From the NCBI RefSeq assembly GCF_031846415.1, contig NZ_JAVRHT010000041.1, forward strand, positions 1 to 30,551: 30,551 bases of DNA, given 5' to 3'. The stretch comes from Rubrivirga litoralis. Lineage in GTDB: Bacteria > Bacteroidota > Rhodothermia > Rhodothermales > Rubricoccaceae. The notes below the pieces were generated by a model. It did not search any database. It was not told where the DNA came from and saw nothing but the letters and a program-made list of their open reading frames with translations. The position numbers were made by a program, and so were the translations under genes. Each line of letters begins with the position of its first letter. Within the stretch, counting starts at the first letter, position 1. Shown piece by piece: positions 20,675-27,250 of the stretch.

Positions 20675-22834
20675 GTGACCCGCGTCTTCGTTTTTCTGGG
20701 CCTCGCGCTCGCGCTCCTCGCAGGACTCGTCGCGGCGACGGTCGCGCTCGCCTACGGGACCGAGCCCGCGCGCGAGGGGGCGCTCCGCCTCGACGGCCTG
20801 AGCGGGCCGGTGACGGTCGCCTGGAGCGACAGCGGGGGCGTGTTCGTCGAGGCCCAGACCGAGGCCGACCTCGCGGCGGGCTTGGGCTACGCCCACGCCG
20901 TCGACCACGCGTGGGCGATGACCCTGTGGCGGCAGGCGGCGCGGGGCGGTCTGGCCGAGTGGTTCGGCGGCTCCAACCGTGCGCTCGACCTCCACGCCCG
21001 CGCGCTGGGCTTTGCCGACCTCGCGCAGCAGACCTACGCGGCCCTTCCGCCCGAGCAGCAGGCGGTCCTCGACGCCTACGCGCGGGGCGCCTCGCGGGGG
21101 CTGGCCGACCCCGGCGTGGCCCAGTCCGACGCGTTCCTCGCGGGCGGCGTCGTGCCCGAGCCGTGGCGCCCGTGGGACGCCCTGGCCGTCGAGCGCCTCC
21201 ATGCCTACCTCGCCTCCTCCCCGCTCCGGCTCGACTCCGCCCGCGCCGACTCGGCCGACGCCGCGCGCTGGGCGGCCGCCGCGTCCGACTCCGCCGTCGT
21301 CCGCTTTGCCGCCGCCGATTCGGCGTTCCGGGCCTTTCTCGGCGCCCCGTCGCAAGCGGGCGGCCGCGTCTACGCCGCGACGTCGGGCGGGGCGGCGACG
21401 CTGGCGAGCCAGGTCTCGGCGGGGGCCTCGGCGCTCCCGCTTCTCGCACCGGCCGTGCTCCGCGTCGGGTCGCGCGTGGCGGTCGCGGCCACGATCCCCG
21501 GCACGCTGGTCTCGCCGGCGGGGTGGTCCGGCGGGCTCGGCTGGGGGCTCCTCCTGGGGAGCGACCTCCGCCTCGAGCCGTACGGCGGCCCCGCCCCGGC
21601 CCCCGTCTTTAGCCGGGTCGTCGACCGCGCTGGGAACGAGACGCTCCTGGAGGTGGCCCGCGACACGAGCGGGCTCGTGCTCCGGGCGGGGCGGAGCGCG
21701 GTCCCGCGGCGGCCGGCGGCGCAGGACACCACGGCACCCGGCGCCGCCGGGCGGGGCGGAGAGACGCCCGGCCTGACCACCCCGCCCGCGGCGAGTCCGC
21801 TGGCGTCCCCGGGCGGGGCGGCGGCCGACTCGGCGGCGGCGGACTCGACGGCCCCGAGCGGCTGGCGCGTCCGGTGGCGGGGGTTCCGGCCGGGCACGGA
21901 CCTGGGCGCGTTCGCGGCGCTCCGGGCGGGGCGCGTGCCGGACGCGTTCGCGCTGTTCGCGCGCGAGGGGCTCGTGGCGACGCGGGCCGAGACGCGCGTG
22001 CTCGGGCGGCCGGTGGTCGCCGCGTCCGGGTTGGGCTACGCGCTCGTCGCCCGCGATTCGCTCGCACGCTACGCGGCCGACCGCCTCGCCCGCCTGGTCG
22101 GCCGCCCCGCCCCCCCCCGCCCCGACGCGGAGGCGCCACCGGGCGGAGCGCCCGCGGCGCAGCGGCTCACGCCCGAAGACCTCGCCGAGGACGCCGTGAG
22201 CCCGTGGGCCGCCCGCCTCAACGCCCGCCTCCTCGCCGCGCTGGGCGACCGCGACTCGCTGGGGCTCGCCCTCCAGGTCCCCTACTCGTACCTGCGGAGC
22301 TGGGACGGCGGGTACCGCGCCGACGCCATCGGCCCGTCGGTCTTCGAGTGGTGGCTCGTGGCCCACCGCGACTACACGGGGCACCTTCCCGACCCGGCCG
22401 ACTCGCTCGACGCCGCGCTCCTCCCCTACACGCTGCGGATCGCCCGCGCCGAGCTCCGCGACCGCTACGGGACGCTCCCGACCGAGTGGCGCTGGGGGCA
22501 CCTCCTGGGCGACGGCCCCCGGTTCCCGGTCCTCGGCGGGCGGGGCGGCGTCGCGGCGCGGTCCTACGCCGAGCCGCTGCCGTTCCCCGGCGGCCACCCG
22601 ACGGCGCTCGTCCCCGGCCCGAGCCTGGTGTTCGAGCGCGCCCACCCGCCGCTGGCCGTGTGGACCGTGTGGTCGCGGCTGGACGACGGCCGGACGTTCG
22701 TCCGCACGCCGGCGGGGCGGCCGGCGGCCTCCGGCGTCCTCGACGTGGGAGCCGACGCGGGCGGGTTCGTCGTCGCCCTCGACCCCCGAGCTGCGATGCC
22801 CGCGCGGCGCCTCGTGCTCTCGCCGCCCCGCTAG
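20675..22834 (+). CDS. Penicillin acylase (S45) homologue lacking the nucleophile
   Basis: This 719-residue protein has a signal anchor (FVFLGLALALLAGLVAATVALAYG). It then has the family's alpha-subunit pattern: GLSGPVTVAWSDSGGVFVEAQTEADLAAGLGYAHAVDHAWAM, then WRQAARGGLAEWFGG. In S45 enzymes autoprocessing exposes an N-terminal Ser in a SNxW motif. The aligned position here (about residue 228) reads GGRVYAATSGG, with no Ser-Asn-x-Trp. The following IPGTLVSPAGWSGGLGWGL matches the family's IPG...IGHN...AWG region, but the His/Asn residues are gone. It is therefore probably a catalytically dead, unprocessed envelope protein. A Pro/Ala/Gly-rich linker at about 350-400 carries G-box copies. A GlcNAc-kinase-like gene follows after 13 bases. 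Confidence 0.75.
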   Translation: MTRVFVFLGLALALLAGLVAATVALAYGTEPAREGALRLDGLSGPVTVAWSDSGGVFVEAQTEADLAAGLGYAHAVDHAWAMTLWRQAARGGLAEWFGGSNRALDLHARALGFADLAQQTYAALPPEQQAVLDAYARGASRGLADPGVAQSDAFLAGGVVPEPWRPWDALAVERLHAYLASSPLRLDSARADSADAARWAAAASDSAVVRFAAADSAFRAFLGAPSQAGGRVYAATSGGAATLASQVSAGASALPLLAPAVLRVGSRVAVAATIPGTLVSPAGWSGGLGWGLLLGSDLRLEPYGGPAPAPVFSRVVDRAGNETLLEVARDTSGLVLRAGRSAVPRRPAAQDTTAPGAAGRGGETPGLTTPPAASPLASPGGAAADSAAADSTAPSGWRVRWRGFRPGTDLGAFAALRAGRVPDAFALFAREGLVATRAETRVLGRPVVAASGLGYALVARDSLARYAADRLARLVGRPAPPRPDAEAPPGGAPAAQRLTPEDLAEDAVSPWAARLNARLLAALGDRDSLGLALQVPYSYLRSWDGGYRADAIGPSVFEWWLVAHRDYTGHLPDPADSLDAALLPYTLRIARAELRDRYGTLPTEWRWGHLLGDGPRFPVLGGRGGVAARSYAEPLPFPGGHPTALVPGPSLVFERAHPPLAVWTVWSRLDDGRTFVRTPAGRPAASGVLDVGADAGGFVVALDPRAAMPARRLVLSPPR

Positions 22835-22847
22835 CCCCGCCCCGCCC

Positions 22848-23744
22848 ATGCCCCCCGCCCCGCTCTACATCGGCCTCGACGCCGGCGGCACGAAAACGGC
22901 TGCGCTCGCCGCCGCGGGCGGCGAGCCCCAGCGGTTCGACGGCCCCGGCGCGCAGCTCCTCCGCGACGGCGTCGAGGCGACGGCGTCGACGCTCGTGGCG
23001 CTCGTCGAGGAGGCGCGGCGGGCCTTCCGCGGAGCGCCGCTCGGAGGCGTCGCCGTCGGGCTGGCCGGGGCGGGGCGGATCGGGGCGCAGGAGGCGGTCG
23101 CGGCCGCGCTCCGCCCCCGACTCGACGGCGCCGCCGTCGCGGTGACGCACGACGGCGACGTGGCCTACCGGGCTGCCTGGGGCGACGAGAGCGGCCTGCT
23201 CGCGCTCGTGGGCACGGGCTCGTTTCTGGCCGCGCGGACCGAGGCCGGCGAGACCCTCCGCGCCGGGGGCTGGGGCGCCCTGCTGGGCGACGACGGGGGC
23301 GGGGCGGCGCTCGGCCGGGCCGCGCTCCGGGCCGTCCTGGCGGCCCTCGACGGCGGACCGCCGACGGCGCTCGTCGACCGCGCGGCGGCCGACGGACTGG
23401 GCACGCTCGACGACGTGGTCGGGGCGATCTACGTCGACAAGCGGCCGCTGGCCTCGTTCGCCGGCCTCCTGCTGGCCGCCGCCGAGGGCGGCGACTGGAC
23501 GGCCGAGGCGCTCCTCGCGCGCGAGACGAACGCGCTCGCGCAGCAGGCGGGGTGGCTCGCCACGCGCGCCGGCGACTCGGTCGCGCAGCGCGTGGCGATG
23601 TCGGGCGGGCTGGCGCGCGAGGCCGTCTACCGCGCCTCGCTCGAAAGCGCCCTCGGACGGCACCTCCCCGGGTGGACCGTCTCGCACGCCGACGTGGCGC
23701 CCGCCGAGGGCGCACTCCAGCTCGCGCGCACGCTGGCGCCGTAG
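22848..23744 (+). CDS. BadF/BcrA-type ATPase, N-acetylglucosamine kinase-like
   Basis: This 298-residue protein has the ASKHA sugar-kinase fold. The phosphate-1 loop is LYIGLDAGGTKTAALAA, followed by GVAVGLAGAGR, then VTHDGDVAYRAAWG with the catalytic Asp region. LALVGTGSFLAARTEAGETLRAGGWGALLGDDGGG is the phosphate-2 and adenosine motif, and VAMSGGLAREAVY is the C-terminal Gly motif. Length and motifs match NAGK-like members, which phosphorylate N-acetylglucosamine in cell-wall recycling. The exact sugar is uncertain. It begins 13 bases after the S45-like gene, with CGCCCCGCCC touching the ATG, so both are probably one transcript. Confidence 0.87.
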   Translation: MPPAPLYIGLDAGGTKTAALAAAGGEPQRFDGPGAQLLRDGVEATASTLVALVEEARRAFRGAPLGGVAVGLAGAGRIGAQEAVAAALRPRLDGAAVAVTHDGDVAYRAAWGDESGLLALVGTGSFLAARTEAGETLRAGGWGALLGDDGGGAALGRAALRAVLAALDGGPPTALVDRAAADGLGTLDDVVGAIYVDKRPLASFAGLLLAAAEGGDWTAEALLARETNALAQQAGWLATRAGDSVAQRVAMSGGLAREAVYRASLESALGRHLPGWTVSHADVAPAEGALQLARTLAP

Positions 23745-23792
23745 GACGTCGCTCGTGGGCGCAAGACGGACAAGAGCGGAGGCCGCCGGCCC

Positions 23793-24566
23793 CTACGCCG
23801 CCCCGCCCCGCCCCTTCTTCTCCGGCCACACGCACAGGTCGTAGACCGGGCACCGCCCGCAGGCCGGGTTCCGCCAGAAGCAGCACTTCTGGCCGTGGAG
23901 CATGAGCGCCTCGTGGTCGTCGTAGACCGTCTGCGCGTCCCAGTCGAGCGGGAGCAGCGCGGCGAGCGCGTCGTGCGACGGGCCGACGGCCATCGTCGGC
24001 GGGATGAGCCCGAGCCGCTGGGCGACCCGGTGGTGGTGGCTGTCGACCGGCAGGGCGGGGCGGCGGAGCGTGCTGAACAGGAGGACGGCCGCGCTCGTCT
24101 TGGGGCCGACGCCCTTAAACGCCTGGAGCCACCGCCGCGCCCGGTCGACCGGCCAGTCGGCGAGCACGTCGAGCGAGAGGCCGTCGGTCTCAGGGGCGTC
24201 GGTGATGGCGCGGAGCACGGCCTGCACGCGGGGCGCCTTCTGCTCGGGCCACGTGCACGGCGCGAGCGCCTCCTTGACCTCGTCCGTCGGCGCGTCGCGG
24301 ACGGCCTCCCACGTCGGGAAGCGCTCGCGGAGCTGCGTGTAGGCCCGCCCGCTGTCGGCGTTCTTCGTCCGGTGCGAGAGGAGCGCGGACACGAGCTCGG
24401 AGAGCGGGTCCTTGGTCGAGAAAAAGTCGATGGGGCACCCGTACGCCTCACACAGCCGGTCGTGCACGACGAGCGCCTTCTCGTGCAGGGCGACCGCCGC
24501 CGGGTCGGGCGGGGCGGCCGCCGCCGGATCGGGCGGGGCGGGCGCGTCGTCGGAGAACAGGTCCAT
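23793..24566 (-). CDS. nth: Endonuclease III-family DNA glycosylase/AP lyase
   Basis: From the ATG at 24566 the protein is 257 residues. After a Pro/Ala-rich N-terminus it has ELVSALLSHRTKNADSGRAY, the helix-hairpin-helix FKGVGPKTSAAVLLF with Lys156 at the Schiff-base position, and LPVDSHHHRVAQRLGL with Asp175 as the catalytic Asp. A C-terminal 4Fe-4S cluster is ligated by C229-x6-C236-x2-C239-x5-C245. It removes oxidised pyrimidines. LSHRTKN replaces the usual LSAQTTD, so it belongs to a divergent subfamily and its base preference may differ. Upstream in-frame ATGs overlap the divergent GNAT gene and were not used. It converges on the kinase gene. Confidence 0.92.
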   Translation of the reverse strand: MDLFSDDAPAPPDPAAAAPPDPAAVALHEKALVVHDRLCEAYGCPIDFFSTKDPLSELVSALLSHRTKNADSGRAYTQLRERFPTWEAVRDAPTDEVKEALAPCTWPEQKAPRVQAVLRAITDAPETDGLSLDVLADWPVDRARRWLQAFKGVGPKTSAAVLLFSTLRRPALPVDSHHHRVAQRLGLIPPTMAVGPSHDALAALLPLDWDAQTVYDDHEALMLHGQKCCFWRNPACGRCPVYDLCVWPEKKGRGGAA

Positions 24567-24604
24567 GCCGTGCCACCCCGCCCGGCCGCCGAGGTTCGCG
24601 CGGC

Positions 24605-24651
24605 GGGCGGGGCGGGTAGCTTTTGGGGAAGCCCCCGACTCCGCCCCGCCC
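24605..24651 (+). promoter_or_regulatory. G-box - TAGCTTTTG - C-box promoter for the GNAT gene
   Basis: An exact G-box (24605-24615), TAGCTTTTG (24617-24625, the best match to TAnnTTTG in the window) and an exact C-box (24641-24651) precede the ATG at 24688. GGGG/CCCC around 24626-24635 can form a small stem just after the -7 element. Confidence 0.55.
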
Positions 24652-24687
24652 CGCGAGGCCGGCCCTGCTAGATCCACTCTCCGCGCC

Positions 24688-25191
24688 ATGCCCGACCGCC
24701 CCGCCCCCTCGGAGTCCTCCCCGACCGTCCGCCGCGTGCCGGCCGCCGTCGTCCGCCCGCTGCGCACGGCAATCCTCCGCCCGACGTGGACCGACCGCCT
24801 CGCCACCTACCCCGAGGACGACGACCCGGGCACGGTCCACGTGGCCGCGTACGACGGCGAGGCTGTGGGCGGGGTGGGGACGATCTACGCCGAGGCTCCG
24901 CCGGACGCGCACCGCGGCGAGATTCCACCGGCCGCCTACGCGCCCGGTGCGGCATGGCGCCTCCGCGGCATGGCGACCTCCGACGCCGCGCGCGGATCCG
25001 GCCTCGGCCGCGCCGTTCTCCAAGAGTGCTTCGCCGCCGTCCGCAACGGGGACGGCCGGTTCCTGTGGTGCAACGCGCGCCTCGGCGCCGTCCCGTTCTA
25101 TGAGCGGCTGGGGATGCGCGCCGTCGGGCCGGAGTTCGACATCCCGGGCATCGGCCCGCACTACGTGATGTGGGGCGGGGTGAGCGGGTAG
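24688..25191 (+). CDS. GNAT-family N-acetyltransferase
   Basis: This 167-residue single-domain GNAT has a beta-strand HVAAYDGEAVGGVGTIYAE. The acetyl-CoA-binding segment is WRLRGMATSDAARGSGLGRAVLQECFAAVR (R-G-x-G-L-G-R type loop), followed by LWCNARLGAVPFYERLGMRAVGPEFDIPGIGPHYVM. The C-terminal part resembles ElaA/PhnO-like acetyltransferases. The substrate is unknown. It is transcribed alone, divergently from nth. Confidence 0.88.
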   Translation: MPDRPAPSESSPTVRRVPAAVVRPLRTAILRPTWTDRLATYPEDDDPGTVHVAAYDGEAVGGVGTIYAEAPPDAHRGEIPPAAYAPGAAWRLRGMATSDAARGSGLGRAVLQECFAAVRNGDGRFLWCNARLGAVPFYERLGMRAVGPEFDIPGIGPHYVMWGGVSG

Positions 25192-25213
25192 GGTTCAGGG
25201 TTCAGCAAAGATG
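25191..25213 (+). repeat. Heptad repeat GGGTTCA x2 after the GNAT stop
   Basis: GGGTTCAGGGTTCA overlaps the last base of TAG and is followed by GCAAAGATGATGG and then CCGCCCCGCCC. It has the same layout as the arrays at 20339 and 29404, but only two units. Confidence 0.6.
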
Positions 25214-25353
25214 ATGGCCGCCCCGCCCGCGATGCCAAGGGCGGGGCGGGGTGGTTGTCCCCGCGTTGTCCACCGCCCCGCCCGAACCAGACAACCTCGA
25301 ACCCACCCGCCCCGCCCTGCCGCACCCCGACGTGCGCCGGAACCGCTTTCGAC

Positions 25354-25360
25354 TAGCTTG
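25354..25360 (+). promoter_or_regulatory. -7 element TAGCTTG for HMG-CoA reductase
   Basis: TAGCTTG lies 28 bases upstream of the ATG at 25389. It matches the other TAGCTT elements. Confidence 0.5.
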
Positions 25361-25388
25361 GCCGCCCCGAGGGCTCTCCCCCGCCGCC

Positions 25389-26933
25389 ATGAAGATCCCG
25401 TCGCTCGTCCTCCGCCAGCTGTACACGAACGGGAGCCTGACGCCGACGGCCGACGGCGTCGCGTTCCGCCTCAAGAACCGGCTGACCGACGCCAAGCTCA
25501 CCGCGCTCCAGAGCGTGACGGTCGACGGCCGCGAGGTCGGGGCGGACGACCTCACGCTGTCGCTCGACGGCGGCGAGACGCTCCGGGCGTCCGAGGTCTC
25601 GTCGACGAGCCCCGTCGACTTCCCGCTCCGGCGCGTGGTCACGGTCGGCGTGCCTGGGATCGAGGCCGGCGAGGGCGTCCACGAGATCCGGCTGCGGTTC
25701 GCGATCGACGGCATGGGCGACCTGAAGTTCAAGGTCAAGGACTCGGTCCAGCCCGAGCGGCCCGGCCGCGTGACGGTCCCCCGCGATGACGCCGACGACT
25801 ACTCGGACGAGGCGATCGGGGCGCGGCGGCGGTTCGTCGAGGGCTACACGGCGTGCGCGCTCGACCACGTATCGAGCTACTCGTTCGACGCGCGCTCGGT
25901 GGCCGGCAACGTCGAGTCGTTCGTGGGCGTGGCCCAGGTCCCGATCGGCGTGGCCGGCCCGCTCCGCGTGAACGGCGAGCACGCCGAGGGCGAGTTCCTG
26001 GTCCCGCTCGCCACGGCCGAGGGCACGCTCGTGGCCAGCTACAACCGCGGCATGAAGGTGCTGAACCTCTCGGGCGGCGTCAAGTGCACGGTCTCCGACG
26101 ACGCCATGCAGCGGGCGCCCGTCTTCATCTTCGAGGACGCCCGCGGCGCCCGCGACTTCAAGGCGTGGCTGGACGAGCACGTCGACGAGATCGCGGCCCA
26201 GGCCGAGTCGACGACCTCGCGCGGGAAGCTCCAGTACATCGACACCTACCTCTCGAACCACTTCGCGTTCTGCCGCTTCAACTTCTCGACGGGCGACGCG
26301 GCCGGGCAGAACATGGTCGGCCGGGCCACCTTCGCCGCGTGCTCGTGGATCCTGGAGCACAACGACACGATCCGGCGCTTCTACCTGGAGTCCAACTTCG
26401 CGACCGACAAAAAGGCGTCGATGGTCAACATCATGAAGACGCGCGGCAAGCGGGTCACGGCCGAGTGCAAGATCTCGGGCGAGGTGCTCCGCGAGGTCAT
26501 GCGCGTCGAGCCCAAGGGGCTGGCCTACCACTGGGGCGTGGCCGCCGGGATCGGCTCCGTGCTCTCGGGCGCCAACAACAACGGGCTCCACAGTCCGAAC
26601 GGGATCACGGCGCTCTTCATCGCGACCGGCCAGGACGTCGCCAACGTGTCTGAGTCGTCGGCCGCCATCCTCTACGCCGAGCACACGGACGACGACGACC
26701 TCTACATGTCGATTACGATCCCGTCGCTCATCGTAGCCACCTACGGCGGCGGCACCGGCCTGGCGACGCAGCGCGAGTGCCTCGACATGCTCGGGTGCTA
26801 CGGCGAGGGCAAGGTGCGCAAGCTGGCCGAGATCGTGGCCGGCGTGGTGCTGGCCGGCGAGATCAGCCTGGCGAGCGCGATCTCGTCGAACGACTGGGTC
26901 TCCAGCCACGAGCAGTACGGGCGGAATCGGTAG
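25389..26933 (+). CDS. hmgA: Hydroxymethylglutaryl-CoA reductase with an N-terminal extra domain
   Basis: This 514-residue protein makes mevalonate for isoprenoids. Residues 1 to about 125 form a beta-rich domain (MKIPSLVLRQLYTNGSL..., VTVDGREVGADDLTLSLDGGE) that is not part of the minimal enzyme. The catalytic part has VPIGVAGPL, PLATAEGTLVASYNRG (Glu), FSTGDAAGQNMVG, the Lys region DKKASMVNIMKTRGKRVTAE, NGITALFIATGQDVANVSES (Asp), GTGLATQRECLDMLGCYG and a C-terminal SSHEQYGRN (His). The class I-like GLATQ...ECL and GQDVAN features are clear. The Lys segment differs slightly from the animal/archaeal GRGKS form. No other mevalonate gene is in the window. There is no G-box inside the gene. Confidence 0.95.
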   Translation: MKIPSLVLRQLYTNGSLTPTADGVAFRLKNRLTDAKLTALQSVTVDGREVGADDLTLSLDGGETLRASEVSSTSPVDFPLRRVVTVGVPGIEAGEGVHEIRLRFAIDGMGDLKFKVKDSVQPERPGRVTVPRDDADDYSDEAIGARRRFVEGYTACALDHVSSYSFDARSVAGNVESFVGVAQVPIGVAGPLRVNGEHAEGEFLVPLATAEGTLVASYNRGMKVLNLSGGVKCTVSDDAMQRAPVFIFEDARGARDFKAWLDEHVDEIAAQAESTTSRGKLQYIDTYLSNHFAFCRFNFSTGDAAGQNMVGRATFAACSWILEHNDTIRRFYLESNFATDKKASMVNIMKTRGKRVTAECKISGEVLREVMRVEPKGLAYHWGVAAGIGSVLSGANNNGLHSPNGITALFIATGQDVANVSESSAAILYAEHTDDDDLYMSITIPSLIVATYGGGTGLATQRECLDMLGCYGEGKVRKLAEIVAGVVLAGEISLASAISSNDWVSSHEQYGRNR

Positions 26934-26950
26934 GGCAGCGGGCAGAAGAT
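26934..26950 (+). repeat. Short heptad repeat after the HMG-CoA reductase stop
   Basis: The stop TAG is followed by GGCAG, CGGGCAG and AAGATCCGCC. This is one full unit plus a partial unit, with the same AAGAT border as the (CGTGCAG)7 array at 20339. Confidence 0.5.
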
Positions 26951-26986
26951 CCGCCACCCCGCCCGCGCCATGGGCGGGGCGATGCC

Positions 26987-27015
26987 GTAGGGGCGACCGG
27001 CGGTCGCCCGTGGGC
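26987..27015 (+). repeat. GTAG-headed palindromic repeat, type A
   Basis: GTAG, GGGCGACCGGCGGTCGCCC, GTGGGC: the cleanest copy of type A, with a long near-perfect stem. Confidence 0.88.
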
Positions 27016-27045
27016 GGGCACGACGCGCGAGGGCGGGGCGGATCC

Positions 27046-27088
27046 GTAGGGACACCACGCGTGGTGTTCGCACGGAGCACGACACACC
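27046..27088 (+). repeat. GTAG-headed palindromic repeat, type C
   Basis: GTAGGG is followed by ACACCACGCGTGGTGT, a perfect 16-nt palindrome at 27052-27067, then TCGCACGGAGCACGACACACC. The head is the same as type A but the stem sequence is unrelated. Confidence 0.75.
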
Positions 27089-27132
27089 GCCCCGCCCAAG
27101 CGGTCGTGGCCGGGCAGGGCGGGGCGGCAATC

Positions 27133-27158
27133 GTAGCGGCGTGCAACGCCGTCGGGCC
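27133..27158 (+). repeat. GTAG-headed palindromic repeat, type B (shortened)
   Basis: GTAG, CGGCG-TGCAA-CGCCG, GTCGGGCC. It equals the copy at 10124 with a few bases missing from one side of the stem, leaving a 5-bp stem. Confidence 0.75.
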
Positions 27159-27250
27159 GCGGCGTGCGGTCCCGCCCCGCCCCCGCGGTCCCGCCCCGCC
27201 CGCACGTGGCGCGCGGAGCCCCCGGGCGGGGCGGCGGTACACTGTCCGCC

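Larger units (their letters stand above)
26934..27250. other. Repeat cluster between HMG-CoA reductase and the ABC1 kinase gene
   Basis: This 317-base gap has no credible gene. In order it holds a short heptad repeat, type A, C and B palindromes all in the same orientation, and six exact G-box or C-box copies (near 27031, 27089, 27117, 27173, 27191 and 27226) between and beyond them. A weak TACACTG element lies 12 bases upstream of the kinase ATG. Confidence 0.75.
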
